Counted from the first letter of the stretch, positions 8,807 through 17,496 are shown. The stretch is 64,000 bases of DNA from JAJFUE01 sp039683515 (GCA_039683515.1 JBDKRG010000010.1:248001-312000); one strand, 5' to 3'. The notes: generated from the letters alone by a model not told the origin. Program-made: numbers and translations.

Positions 8807-9700
8807 ATGTCTGACAACAAACCACCCACAGTTCGCGATGCCCTCGTGGCCGGGACGCGTCATTTGCGCGAGGCGGGGATTGAATCCGCGGCGCTCGACA
8901 TGAGCCTCCTGATCGCCGAGGCGGTCGGCTGCGACCGGATCGGCGTCTACCTCAATCAGGACCGCCCGATGGACCAGGCCGAGCGCAAGCGCCTGCGCGC
9001 GCTCTTCGACCGGCGCGTGCGCCGCGAGCCGATCGCTTACATTTTGGGCCGGCGCGAGTTCCACGGCCTGAGCTTTGAAGTTGGCCCGGCGGTCCTCATC
9101 CCAAGGCCGGAGACGGAGCATCTGGTCGAGGCGGCGGTTGAGTGGATGAGAGAAGGCAAACTAAAGTATGAACTCCGAACAGGAAATTCGACGCCTCTCG
9201 TTGCCGATATCGGCACCGGCTCCGGAGCCATCGCCGTCGCGATTGCGCACGCAGTCGAGAACTGCCGCGTCATTGCGACCGACGTTTCGGTTGAAGCCCT
9301 CGTCGTTGCGAAGCGCAATGCGGAGCGGCACGCCATTGCCGATCGCATCGAATTTCGGCAGGGAGCGTTGTTTGAACCGATCCGCGAAGAGCTCGACGCG
9401 ATCGTGAGCAATCCGCCGTACGTCGCCGAAACCGACCGGGCAACGCTTGCTCCCGACGTAATTGCTTACGAGCCCCATACCGCGCTCTTCAGCGGCCCGG
9501 ACGGCCTCGATTGCATCCGCGAACTGGTCGCGCAGGCTCCTCATCATCTTCGCGCCGGCGGACGCCTGTGGATCGAGATCGGCGCCGGCCAATCGCTTGC
9601 CGTGCAAAACCTCCTCGAGCAGACCGGCGCGTTCGAGTCGATTTCGTTCATCAAGGACTACGCCGGCATCGACCGCGTCGCGCAGGCGGCGCGGAGGTAG
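8807..9700 (+). CDS. prmC: Release factor glutamine N5-methyltransferase
   Basis: This 297-residue PrmC (HemK) methylates the GGQ glutamine of peptide-chain release factors RF1 and RF2 using SAM. The N-terminal helical domain ends near residue 85 (EPIAYILGRREFHGLSF), followed by the SAM fold with ADIGTGSGAIAVAIA and the catalytic NPPYV at about residue 202. ATG 8807 is preferred over the in-frame TTG at 8804. prfA, its usual neighbour, is absent here. The stop codon TAG lies inside a GTAGG hairpin element, followed by a second copy of the same hairpin. Confidence 0.95.
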   Translation: MSDNKPPTVRDALVAGTRHLREAGIESAALDMSLLIAEAVGCDRIGVYLNQDRPMDQAERKRLRALFDRRVRREPIAYILGRREFHGLSFEVGPAVLIPRPETEHLVEAAVEWMREGKLKYELRTGNSTPLVADIGTGSGAIAVAIAHAVENCRVIATDVSVEALVVAKRNAERHAIADRIEFRQGALFEPIREELDAIVSNPPYVAETDRATLAPDVIAYEPHTALFSGPDGLDCIRELVAQAPHHLRAGGRLWIEIGAGQSLAVQNLLEQTGAFESISFIKDYAGIDRVAQAARR

Positions 9701-9772
9701 GTCGGGTCTACGACCCGACTCATATTTGCGTCATCATGTTTTTATTCCAGAGTCGGGTCACAGACCCGACCT
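9698..9772. repeat. Two tandem GTCGGGTC hairpins overlapping the prmC stop codon
   Basis: GTCGGGTC-TAC-GACCCGAC (9701-9719) and GTCGGGTC-ACA-GACCCGAC (9752-9770) flank a 32-bp AT-rich spacer. The outer ends, GTAGGTCGGG and CCCGACCTGC, make the whole unit an inverted pair. The first GTAGG provides the prmC TAG stop (9698-9700). The same hairpin pair occurs at 39361-39409. Confidence 0.8.
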
Positions 9773-9781
9773 GCCGTTTTT

Positions 9782-9810
9782 TTGCCTCGCGCATGATCGT
9801 GTGGGATAAT
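9782..9810 (+). promoter_or_regulatory. Candidate sigma-70 promoter of tpx
   Basis: TTGCCT (9782-9787), a 17-nt spacer and GATAAT (9805-9810), 32 nt before the tpx ATG. The 15-bp block ATCGTGTGGGATAAT is identical to the one in the gltA promoter. Confidence 0.65.
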
Positions 9811-9842
9811 CATTTCATCAACGCACAATGAGGTGACGGACC

Positions 9843-10340
9843 ATGATCACGTTCAGGGGCGAGCCGATTACGCTGGAAGGCACACCGGTCAATGAGGGCG
9901 AGCATGCGCCGGATTTCTATGCGCTCGACCGCGAATTCAAGCCCGTCCGGCTATCCGATTTCAAGGGCCAGGTGGTCATCATCAGCGCGGTGCCGTCGGT
10001 CGACACCACGGTCTGCGCCGCGCAGACGCGCCGGTTCAACACCGAGGCCGCGCGCCACGGCATCAAGACGCTGACGATCAGCATGGACCTGCCGTTCGCG
10101 CAGTCGCGCTTCTGCACGACCGAGAAGATCAACCACGCGACGCTGCTTTCGGATTTCCGCGACCGCGACTTCGCCAAGCGCTGGGGGCTGCGCATCGAGG
10201 GGATGGGCCTCATCACGCGCGCCGTCTACGTGATCGGCAAGGACCGCACGGTCGTCTACCGCGAGCTTTGCGCGGACCTCGGCCAGGAACCTAATTACGA
10301 AAAGGCGATCGAAGCCGCCCGCGAGGCAAACGAGGCATAA
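9843..10340 (+). CDS. tpx: Thiol peroxidase (Tpx, atypical 2-Cys peroxiredoxin)
   Basis: A 165-residue thioredoxin-fold peroxidase that reduces H2O2 and lipid hydroperoxides with thioredoxin as electron donor. The peroxidatic cysteine is in AVPSVDTTVCAAQTRRF (residues 49-65), preceded by the Thr/Ser-rich loop, and the resolving cysteine is in AQSRFCTTEKI near residue 93, the arrangement specific to Tpx. GAGGTGACGGACC precedes the ATG. The gene has its own promoter, which shares a 15-bp block with that of gltA. The stop TAA overlaps an AACCCGGGAACG hairpin element. Confidence 0.96.
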   Translation: MITFRGEPITLEGTPVNEGEHAPDFYALDREFKPVRLSDFKGQVVIISAVPSVDTTVCAAQTRRFNTEAARHGIKTLTISMDLPFAQSRFCTTEKINHATLLSDFRDRDFAKRWGLRIEGMGLITRAVYVIGKDRTVVYRELCADLGQEPNYEKAIEAAREANEA

Positions 10341-10369
10341 ACCCGGGAACGCCGATCTCCCGATCGGCT
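10338..10369. repeat. AACCCGGGAACG hairpin element after tpx
   Basis: TAAACCCGGGAAC is followed by GCCGATC-TCCC-GATCGGC (10351-10368) and CTTT. The TAA is the tpx stop. A second copy at 18611-18640 has GCCAATC-TCCT-GATTGGC, so the fourth stem pair changes from G-C to A-T while pairing is kept. It may serve as a terminator between convergent tpx and the blaR1-like gene. Confidence 0.7.
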
Positions 10370-10380
10370 CTTTGCATTTA

Positions 10381-13300
10381 TTATTTTCGGGCTTTGAATC
10401 TGGCCAGCTCCGCCTCGGCTTCCTTGAGCTGGATTTCGGCCTTGCGAACATTCTCGCGCGGCGCAACGCCCGCATCATATTGGCCCTTGGCAGTGCTCAA
10501 TTCCTCCTCGGCCCATTTAAGTTTCGCCTCAAGAGCCGCTTTGCGGTCGCCGCCGGCATCGGCTTTGGCGCGGGCCAGTTCGTATTCGGCCTTGCGAACA
10601 TCGACCCGCAGAGCGACACCGGCATTGTATTGCCCCTGAGCCGTCTCGAGCGCCTTCTCGGCCGCGGCCAATCTCGCTTCGGCCGCCGATAGTGGCCCCG
10701 ATTGCCCAAGAACTTCGACCGATACCGGAGCCGATACGCTGCGATAGGGTTCGTAGGGCATGGCCGTGCACACGATGGCGAGACGGACCCGGTGTTTGCC
10801 CGCTTCCAGATTCAAAGGCTCGCCATATTCGCTCGGCTTGGCGACAATGAAGCTGTCGCCGTAGCCGCGCATGGCATATTGTTCTTCATGGCCGGCGGGG
10901 ATCTCGCGCCAGTTCCGGTCGATCACGCAATGCAGGTCGTCGAACAAAGCCCCCGGCAGGAACTCGGTGATGGCTTGGCCGAAATGGGGTTCGATGATCA
11001 TTGGAATGCCATTGAATGAGGCGCCCGTATAGACTCGCGGATCGACCCACTCATACCATTTGCCGTCCACCTCGATCTGCCAATTGTGGCCGTTGCGATC
11101 CATGAACAGCCTCGTCTCGCCCCGATTGGCGGCCTGGGCGAAAATCTCGAGCGCCGGCCGCTTCCAGCCCTGATACTCGCGAAGCACATTCACGTTTCTT
11201 ATCGAGACATCGAAGTTGCGGAATGCTCCTGTCATGATGCCCGGGATCGATCCCCGTGCCGCCTGTGTCGAGCCTGGCGTGGACAGCTTGACAACGATCC
11301 GTCCGCCGGCCCATTGATCGGATTTGAATTGCGCCTGGAACGGCCGGATGAAGCCCGGTTCGCTGACGACCACGTTGAATTCGGGAATGGATTCGTTCCA
11401 GTGAAAAAGGAATTTACCGCCCCCGCGTTTTTCCATCGGACACAAGTTCAGCTTATGCGATCCAAATGTGTCGCTGGATTGTGTCTTGATGTTAAAGCCA
11501 TACGATCCGTCCTTCGTGACCACGGAGGGTTCCAGCGTGTCGGGTATCGGCCGTCCCGCCTCATCCTGAAGGGTCATTTCAATCGCTTTGCCTTGATTCA
11601 ATGCGATCGTCTTCGCCTGGTTTTGACCGGGGATGACGCGGACCACCTGCGGCGCATACCCTTTCGCCCTGACCGACACGATGCACTCTTTGACGGGTTG
11701 GCCGTAGAAATCCGCCAGGTCCGATCGCTCGAAGACAACGATCCCGTCCTGCGCGCGCCTCCATCCGATGCAATCGTAGAGAGGCAGCTTTTGAACAAGC
11801 GCCTCGGCGGACGCAATCGCCCCACCCGCCGGATCCACGATGTGAATCGTCAGCGACCCGGAGGTTTGGTTGATAGCGGGGCGTGTTTCCCGGATCTCCT
11901 TGCCGGTTCCTGTTGTCCCCCACGACTTGACCTCGATCCCAATCCAGGTTTCGCCATTGTCGAAGATCGTCAGGTTGCCGGATTTGTATTCGATGTCCTT
12001 GGCCATGACCTGTTTGAAAGGCATGCCGGCTTGTTCACTGAATTCGAGATGGTATTTCTTTCCAGTTGGGCCATCGCCCAGGTATTTCCATTCAAGCTGG
12101 CCGAGATGCTTTTTGGCTTTCATATAAAACTGGGTCATCGAGCCGTGACCAAGTCCCATCTCGTAGCGCTGCTTGTCGTTGGGCTCGCCGGTGACAACCA
12201 CGAGCGATGTGGTCTTCTGGTCCAGATTCCACCAGCTGAATTGCTGGTCGAGATCAACTGACGCGTCGATCAGCATCACTAGATTTTCGTCGAAATCGGT
12301 TTGGATCGCGATCCAGGTGAAATCGTCGGGTTGGGCGGGAATCCGCTTCGTCTCGCTCGCTGCAAGTTGCTCCAAGCTGGCCTGAGCCATGTTGAGGGCG
12401 TCTTTGGGTTCCCTGATCCCGCTGAGCTGCATGATCCGGCTGTTGCGGCCTGACATTACCTCAATCCCGCCGCCGTCCTTGCCCGGCCGCAGCACAACAC
12501 CCAATGCCTTTTGCTCCGATACGCCCTCGTTTTGCTTCACGTCGGTATGCGTGCGCCGCGTGATCCCAATATCTTGGAGGTTTATCGCCGCCGAATCGAT
12601 GTCGAGCTTGAGCCGCATCCAATCCGTCACCACGGTTTCGCCGTAGAATTTTCGAATGGACGGTTCACTCATCGCCGCCTTGAATGAGGGCGTCATGATC
12701 AGGCGAATTCGTTTGCCCTCGAGTTCTTTTGGGAATTCGGAGTTCTCGGTCATGGATAAGCAATAGGAATGTTCGTCCCCGCCCGCTTCCAGGGCGATCG
12801 TCGCCACGGTGCGCGTCGTTGTTTCATTCTCAGCCTGAATGGCAATGTCATAGGCGAGATTGACAGGCAGGCCGGCTTTCCAGTGGAGCCGAAAACTCGG
12901 ATATGAATTGCCAGGCCAATAGCGGATGCCGGCGAACTTCTGGCGAACGGCATCGACGAGTTTTTTGTCGCGAATCAATTCGAAATATCCATCCGGAAAT
13001 CGGTCGACCACTTCGTACTCGACTTCGTTGGTGACAACTTCATCGAAGCTCGCAAGCACCGGCTGTTTCTCTTGCGTATTGCTTTTGGCCCGGATTTTTA
13101 CATCGCGGACAACAATGGAAATCTTGTGCTTGCCCGGCTTGAGCCATGGCATCTCATCGGGTCGCATCCCATTCGGAACTGGATTCTGAAGCCCAAAACC
13201 CTCGCCCGCGTTTCCGGAAATCACGGATGCGTATCCTATGGGGTAATCGCGGCCTTCAAATCTTAGAAATTTGCGCATCGGACCGGACGACTCATAATCC

Positions 13301-14472
13301 CAATTGCCGATCGAAATATTTACCGTGATGGCGCCACCGGTTACATAATACTTGTGTGCTGAAAGCGTGATTGGGGGGCGCAAATATTTATTTGTGCCGG
13401 CTTTCGTCAGACGCGCGCACGAGAGCGGCAGCAGGATGCCCGCGGCGAGGGCGATGCTCAGGACCGTGGCGAACCGAGTCAGGCCGCGGCGGTTGCGGGT
13501 GGCGTCGAGGATCGCGAGGAGGCGGCCTTCCAATTGGGTTTTGCGCGCCATCGGGATCGCCGCCGTGGCCGTCGCCGCGCCGGCCTGCATCGTGCGCGCG
13601 ATCTCCAATAATTGATGCGCATAGTTCACGGGCCGGGCGCCGGCCTCGATCGCCAGGTCGTCGCAGGCGCGCTCGCGCTCGTTCTGGAGCCTGTGCAGCG
13701 CCATCCATGCGAGCGGATTGAACCAGTGCACTACGCACGCAAGGCGCGTGAGGATGTGCGTCAGGCAGTCCCAGCGCCGGATGTGCGCCAGCTCGTGCAG
13801 CAGCACCGCGCGGCGTTTTTCGTCGGGCCATGTGTCGGATTCGGCGGGCAGAATAATCGCCGGGCGCACGACGCCGACCGCCATCGGCATCGTCGGGGCA
13901 TCGGTCTTGAACAGCCGCACCGGGCGGCGCAGCGACAGCTGGGCGGAGAGCGACCGCACCAGCTCCGGCCACGGCGCATCGTCCAGCCGTTTCGAGCGCC
14001 GGATCAGCCGGCCGACGCACACCATGCCGGCGCACAACGGCACAAGAGCCGCCGCGCCCACGCCAAGCCAGATCGCCGTCAACCAGGCGCCGGGGGGGAG
14101 GGGCGGAAGCGCCATGGTCGTGCGCGGCTGTGGCATGGGCGCGGGCGGCTCCTGCGCCGCGACCGGGGGCATGGGGGAGGACGTCATGATCGCGGGCGCG
14201 TCGATCGGCGCGGGCCGTGAGGGCGCCTGCGCGGTGGCCGGTTGCGGGATCGGCGCGACGATTGCATGGTTCGGCAGGATCGGCAACTGCCACTTGGGGA
14301 GCGCCGCCGACAGAATCGGGATCAGAAGCAGTCCGCACAAGGCCAGCGCCCACGCCATGTGCCGCGCCGAGGCTGAAGACCGCCGCATCGCCGCGGCGAC
14401 CAGCCACGCCAGCGCCAGCAGGATCAGCCCCTTGGCGGCGCTGTCGACCAGGATCGAAAACATCGCGTTCAT
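10381..14472 (-). CDS. Giant BlaR1/MecR1-type M56 metalloprotease receptor
   Basis: A 1363-residue membrane sensor-protease. Four membrane helices occur in residues 1-350, with a cytoplasmic M56 zinc protease carrying HELAH (AVLLHELAHIRRWD near residue 230) and the second ligand region NERERACDDLA; the fourth helix is near residue 335. In BlaR1 systems this domain cleaves the BlaI repressor after signal binding. The remaining 1000 residues are presumably extracytoplasmic and do not resemble the penicillin-binding sensor of BlaR1. They include a carboxypeptidase-regulatory-like beta domain (SLTIHIVDPAGGAIASAEAL) and end in two copies of a coiled-coil unit with QYNAGVALRVDVRKAE and QYDAGVAPRENVRKAE. 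It overlaps blaI by 4 nt. The ligand is unknown. Confidence 0.85.
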   Translation of the reverse strand: MNAMFSILVDSAAKGLILLALAWLVAAAMRRSSASARHMAWALALCGLLLIPILSAALPKWQLPILPNHAIVAPIPQPATAQAPSRPAPIDAPAIMTSSPMPPVAAQEPPAPMPQPRTTMALPPLPPGAWLTAIWLGVGAAALVPLCAGMVCVGRLIRRSKRLDDAPWPELVRSLSAQLSLRRPVRLFKTDAPTMPMAVGVVRPAIILPAESDTWPDEKRRAVLLHELAHIRRWDCLTHILTRLACVVHWFNPLAWMALHRLQNERERACDDLAIEAGARPVNYAHQLLEIARTMQAGAATATAAIPMARKTQLEGRLLAILDATRNRRGLTRFATVLSIALAAGILLPLSCARLTKAGTNKYLRPPITLSAHKYYVTGGAITVNISIGNWDYESSGPMRKFLRFEGRDYPIGYASVISGNAGEGFGLQNPVPNGMRPDEMPWLKPGKHKISIVVRDVKIRAKSNTQEKQPVLASFDEVVTNEVEYEVVDRFPDGYFELIRDKKLVDAVRQKFAGIRYWPGNSYPSFRLHWKAGLPVNLAYDIAIQAENETTTRTVATIALEAGGDEHSYCLSMTENSEFPKELEGKRIRLIMTPSFKAAMSEPSIRKFYGETVVTDWMRLKLDIDSAAINLQDIGITRRTHTDVKQNEGVSEQKALGVVLRPGKDGGGIEVMSGRNSRIMQLSGIREPKDALNMAQASLEQLAASETKRIPAQPDDFTWIAIQTDFDENLVMLIDASVDLDQQFSWWNLDQKTTSLVVVTGEPNDKQRYEMGLGHGSMTQFYMKAKKHLGQLEWKYLGDGPTGKKYHLEFSEQAGMPFKQVMAKDIEYKSGNLTIFDNGETWIGIEVKSWGTTGTGKEIRETRPAINQTSGSLTIHIVDPAGGAIASAEALVQKLPLYDCIGWRRAQDGIVVFERSDLADFYGQPVKECIVSVRAKGYAPQVVRVIPGQNQAKTIALNQGKAIEMTLQDEAGRPIPDTLEPSVVTKDGSYGFNIKTQSSDTFGSHKLNLCPMEKRGGGKFLFHWNESIPEFNVVVSEPGFIRPFQAQFKSDQWAGGRIVVKLSTPGSTQAARGSIPGIMTGAFRNFDVSIRNVNVLREYQGWKRPALEIFAQAANRGETRLFMDRNGHNWQIEVDGKWYEWVDPRVYTGASFNGIPMIIEPHFGQAITEFLPGALFDDLHCVIDRNWREIPAGHEEQYAMRGYGDSFIVAKPSEYGEPLNLEAGKHRVRLAIVCTAMPYEPYRSVSAPVSVEVLGQSGPLSAAEARLAAAEKALETAQGQYNAGVALRVDVRKAEYELARAKADAGGDRKAALEAKLKWAEEELSTAKGQYDAGVAPRENVRKAEIQLKEAEAELARFKARK

Positions 14473-14870
14473 CGCCGGCCTCCTTCTTCCTTGCGTTTGG
14501 CTTCGTCGATGAGCCTGGAGAGCCGGTCCAGGTCCTCGGCGCTCATCTTGTCCTTGTTCTGGTTGATGAGCGAGACGACGGCCTGCGCGACCGAGCCGCT
14601 GAAGAACGTCTCGAGCACGTTGTTGAGCGCCGAACGGCTCGCCTTTTCGCGGGCGACCGCCGGGTAATAGACGTATTTTTTCCCCTCGCCCTTGTATTTC
14701 AAAAAGCCCTTCTCGACCATGAGGTTCATGATCGTGCGCACGGCGCTGTAGCTGGGCGGCTCGTCCATAGCCTCGAGCACGTCGGCGACGGAGGCCTTGC
14801 CGAGCGTGTAGACGATTTCCATGATCTGCCGCTCGCGGCGGCTCAACTGCTGGTCGAACGGGGTGGCCAT
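14469..14870 (-). CDS. blaI: BlaI/MecI/CopY-family repressor
   Basis: A winged-helix repressor of 133 residues starting MATPFDQQLSRRERQIM. The recognition region SVADVLEAMDEPPSYSAVRTIMNLM (residues 28-52) and the wing KGEGKKYVYYP are typical; the C-terminal helices serve dimerisation. I chose ATG 14870 because CAGGAG lies 6 nt upstream. The in-frame ATG at 14903 would begin at the predicted transcription start and lacks a ribosome site. It is coupled to the blaR1-like gene by an ATGA overlap. The paired operators and the promoter lie just upstream, so it should repress its own operon until cleaved by the M56 receptor. Confidence 0.92.
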   Translation of the reverse strand: MATPFDQQLSRRERQIMEIVYTLGKASVADVLEAMDEPPSYSAVRTIMNLMVEKGFLKYKGEGKKYVYYPAVAREKASRSALNNVLETFFSGSVAQAVVSLINQNKDKMSAEDLDRLSRLIDEAKRKEEGGRR

Positions 14871-14904
14871 GGGGCGGCTCCTGAAAAATTCGATCTTTGA
14901 CATC

Positions 14905-14920
14905 TGCTAAATAATTGGCA
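14905..14920. promoter_or_regulatory. Probable BlaI operator O1
   Basis: TGCTAA-ATAA-TTGGCA is a 16-bp near-perfect dyad. It overlaps the predicted -10 of the leftward blaI promoter. It shares the TGCTAA half with O2 and lies 45 bp from it, centre to centre. Confidence 0.65.
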
Positions 14921-14941
14921 CAAGGAGGTGCTGGATGTCAA
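14911..14941 (-). promoter_or_regulatory. Candidate promoter of blaI-blaR1
   Basis: On the minus strand a perfect TTGACA (14941-14936) is followed after 19 nt by AATTAT (14916-14911). The -10 is buried in operator O1, and operator O2 lies just upstream of the -35. The implied transcription start is about 35 nt before the chosen blaI ATG. Confidence 0.6.
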
Positions 14942-14949
14942 GCGGCATT

Positions 14950-14965
14950 TGTTAATATTTTAGCA
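14950..14965. promoter_or_regulatory. Probable BlaI operator O2
   Basis: TGTTAA-TATT-TTAGCA is a 16-bp dyad, the reverse-oriented partner of O1 (reverse complement TGCTAA-AATA-TTAACA). It sits upstream of the -35 box. Paired flanking operators are the normal layout of bla and mec regulatory regions. Confidence 0.65.
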
Positions 14966-15006
14966 GTAAGTCGGCTTGGGCCTGGATCTGTTGCGAAAAG
15001 ACGGGT

Positions 15007-15870
15007 TCAGTAGCGCTGCCCCACGATGGGCACGGAGAGGTGGTAGAGAAGCCAGCCGGCGAGGAACAGAAGGACGTGGCAGGCGGTCCATGCCCCCAGC
15101 TGCGGGAGCCATGTGGCGTGGCCGGCGGTGGCGAGGCTGCGCAGGCAGTCCAGGACGGCGGCGATGGGGTTGATCGTCATCATCCAGTAGTGGACCGCCG
15201 CGTTGGGGAACTGGTACATGACCGGCGAGGCGTAGCGGAGCGGGTTCAGAAAGATCTGTGTCGCCCGGCCGACGTCGCCGTAGATCATGTGGAACGGCGC
15301 GAGGACGAGCCCGTAGGCCATCCCGGTCAGGATCAGCAGCGGCGAGCCGAGGATAAACAGGGCAAAGCCGAGGGGCGAAAACGGGATCCCGGCGTCGCCG
15401 CCGAGCCACGCCGGCCTGAGGATGAACGCCGTGAAGCCGAGCAGGATCACGGCGCGGATGGCGTGATTGAACAGGACGCGGTAGACGACCGCGAGCAGCA
15501 TCGATTCGGGGCGCAGCTTGACGTGGGCCATGAGGGCGCGGCTGCGCTCCTGGATGAACATCGGCATCAGGACGGAGTCGACGAACGTCTGGTAGAGCAG
15601 GAAGCCGTAGACGATGAACAGGGGGTAGGGGATCGCGAGGCCGGTGACGCGGATGATGCCGATCCTCCACAATCCCCAGAAGATCAGCGCCAGCACGAGC
15701 GGATCGATGAAATCCCACACGACCCCGAGGACCGACTTGGAATACTCCGTGCGCAGGTCCTTGACGAACAGCCGCCAGGCGATGTAGCGCGACTCGCGCA
15801 CGCCGGCGAGCATTTCCCGCAAAACGGCCGAAGGCTGTCGGACTGAGGATTCAGCGGTGTAGATGGGCAT
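15007..15870 (-). CDS. ABC-2 type transporter permease (polysaccharide-export type)
   Basis: A 287-residue inner-membrane protein with about six hydrophobic segments and the ABC-2/Wzm/TagG fold. It has a cytoplasmic N-terminal helix (YIAWRLFVKDLRTEYSKSVLG) followed by VVWDFIDPLVLALIFW, as in O-antigen and teichoic-acid exporters. I start it at ATG 15870 (MPIYTAESS); the longer frame to 15915 would be encoded by the GGACTGA repeat. The partner ATPase (Wzt/TagH) normally lies next door but is missing here, so it must be encoded elsewhere or the gene is orphaned. The TM count is by eye. Confidence 0.82.
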   Translation of the reverse strand: MPIYTAESSVRQPSAVLREMLAGVRESRYIAWRLFVKDLRTEYSKSVLGVVWDFIDPLVLALIFWGLWRIGIIRVTGLAIPYPLFIVYGFLLYQTFVDSVLMPMFIQERSRALMAHVKLRPESMLLAVVYRVLFNHAIRAVILLGFTAFILRPAWLGGDAGIPFSPLGFALFILGSPLLILTGMAYGLVLAPFHMIYGDVGRATQIFLNPLRYASPVMYQFPNAAVHYWMMTINPIAAVLDCLRSLATAGHATWLPQLGAWTACHVLLFLAGWLLYHLSVPIVGQRY

Positions 15871-15881
15871 TGAAAGAGCCA

Positions 15882-15950
15882 CGAGGTCTGAGGACTGGGG
15901 ACTGAGTTCTCTCAAAAACGCAGTCCTCAGTCCTCATGCCTCGGTCCTTA
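15882..15950. repeat. Inverted GGACTGA quasi-repeat
   Basis: GGTCTGAGGACTGGGGACTG is followed by a 20-nt centre and then CAGTCCTCAGTCC-TCATGCCTCGGTCC. It is the same word set as at 1922-1990, and reads as a long imperfect hairpin between the PIN-TRAM and permease genes. Confidence 0.7.
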
Positions 15951-15953
15951 TCC

Positions 15954-17078
15954 TCACTGGAGTGCGGCCCGTGACGGGGGCTGGTGCGATTCGCCGTTGC
16001 CGGCGGCCGACTCGCGCAGGCGCGCGAACACCAGCCGGCCCGAGGAGGTCTGCAGGATGCTGCTGATGATGACCTGGACTTCCTGGCCGATCAGCTGCGC
16101 GGCCTCGTCGACGACGACCATGGTGCCGTCCTCGAGGTAGCCGACGCCCTGGCCGTATTCCTTGCCTTCGCGCACGAGGTTGAGGTTGAGCAGCTCGCCG
16201 ATGTAGACGGCGGGCCGCAGCGAGTTGGCGAGTTCGTTGATGTTGATGACGTGGATGCGGTGGAGCTGGGCGATCTTCTGCAGGTTGTAGTCGTTCGTGA
16301 TCAGGTCCCCGCCCATTTCCTGGCAGAACAGGACCAGCTTTTGGTCGACGGCCGCGACGTCCGGGTAATCCTTGTCGACCAGCTCGAGCGAGCGGTTGGC
16401 GTCGCGCAGCGACTCGAGGACGTCCAGGCCGCGGCGGCCGCGGGCGCGGCGGCTGGGCTCGGTCGAGTCGGCGATCACCTGGATTTCATGGATGACAAAG
16501 TCGGGGACGAGGATCTGGCCGCGGATGACCTGCATCTCGATCAGGTCGCGGACCCGCCCGTCGATGATCACGCTCGAGTCCAGGACCTTGGGCTTCTCGT
16601 AGGACTGCGTCATGAAGAACTTGAGGCGGCTCAGGTGGAAGCGCTCGGCGTGCTTGATGGCCAGGATGACGCCGAAATAGCCGAAGATCAGGTTGCAGAC
16701 GATGAGGACGTTCTGGGGATCGGCGAACGAGGCCGGGATCGTCCGGTAGAACATCGCGGAGAACGTCAGGCCGACGAACATGCCGATGAAGCCCATCAGC
16801 AGCTTGTGGGAGCTGATGGCGTCGGTGGCGTGCTCGAACAGGATGAAAATGAGGGCGACGAGGCCGGCCACGAACGAATACAGCCAGCGCTTCATGATGA
16901 AGATGTCGGTATCGGTCCCCGGGATCAGGAAATAGACGCGCTCGTAGGGCTGGGCCAGCCACATGCCGCACCAGACGGTCAGGAGGATAAAGAAAATCCG
17001 CGCCAGGGTGATGGGGTTGAAAAACCCGTGGGTTTCAGCGGGGGTGTATGGTGTTTTTGTTTTCTGGGCCATCGTCAT
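15954..17078 (-). CDS. YacL-like membrane protein with PIN and TRAM domains
   Basis: A 374-residue protein with four membrane helices in residues 20-155, a PIN ribonuclease-like domain (VLDSSVIIDGRVRDLIE near residue 172 and GGDLITNDYNLQKIA near 270, giving the acidic cluster), and a C-terminal TRAM domain (EGKEYGQGVGYLEDGTMVVVDEA), a putative nucleic-acid-binding beta-barrel. The architecture matches Bacillus YacL. The PIN acidic residues are retained, so nuclease activity is plausible; the biological target is unknown. A Ser/Pro-rich tail follows the TRAM domain. It is transcribed away from the flhG-like gene. Confidence 0.9.
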   Translation of the reverse strand: MTMAQKTKTPYTPAETHGFFNPITLARIFFILLTVWCGMWLAQPYERVYFLIPGTDTDIFIMKRWLYSFVAGLVALIFILFEHATDAISSHKLLMGFIGMFVGLTFSAMFYRTIPASFADPQNVLIVCNLIFGYFGVILAIKHAERFHLSRLKFFMTQSYEKPKVLDSSVIIDGRVRDLIEMQVIRGQILVPDFVIHEIQVIADSTEPSRRARGRRGLDVLESLRDANRSLELVDKDYPDVAAVDQKLVLFCQEMGGDLITNDYNLQKIAQLHRIHVININELANSLRPAVYIGELLNLNLVREGKEYGQGVGYLEDGTMVVVDEAAQLIGQEVQVIISSILQTSSGRLVFARLRESAAGNGESHQPPSRAALQ

Positions 17079-17496
17079 CTATGTGAAATACGCGAAATAA
17101 GGCGTGATTTGCCCCGGCTGCCGGGCTGGCAGCGCGATCCGTGATCTTCCTTTCTCTTATACTTCGCCGGCGATGGCCGACGCAAGAACGACCAACAATG
17201 CGATCGTGAAAAATCGGACGGGGGCTTTGTGTCGTTTCGGGCGATTTTTCAGGCGTGAGGGCATAATTTGACTTGATTTAACGCGATTTTATTGCTAAAG
17301 ACAGTCTCAAATCGGCGCGCGTCATTGACAGCTCTTCCCCGCGCGCGTTCTTTGATAACTCCCCAAGGCCTTACGTCCAAACCCGTTGATCATCGGCCGT
17401 TGATCCCGTTGATGCTGAAACCGTAGCTCATTCACACGATTATGCAGTCACGTTGCCCATTGTCCCGATGCTGCCGCGAAGGAGGTTCATGAATCC
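17079..17496. other. Divergent intergenic region upstream of the MerR-FlhG gene
   Basis: This 418-bp region between divergent genes contains no open frame of note. It holds CCCGGCTGCCGGGCTGG near 17114, an AAAATCG...CGATTTTT imperfect pair (17208-17248), a TTGACT (17268-17273) with TATTGC 16 nt later as a weak promoter, a CGCGCG-flanked segment at 17315-17347, and GTTGATCATCGGCCGTTGAT repeats near 17383. I see no RNA gene in it. Confidence 0.45.

Noticed and set aside
14871..14903. blaI starting at ATG 14903
   Set aside because: The ATG lies at the predicted transcription start and next to operator O1, without an SD; CAGGAG precedes ATG 14870.
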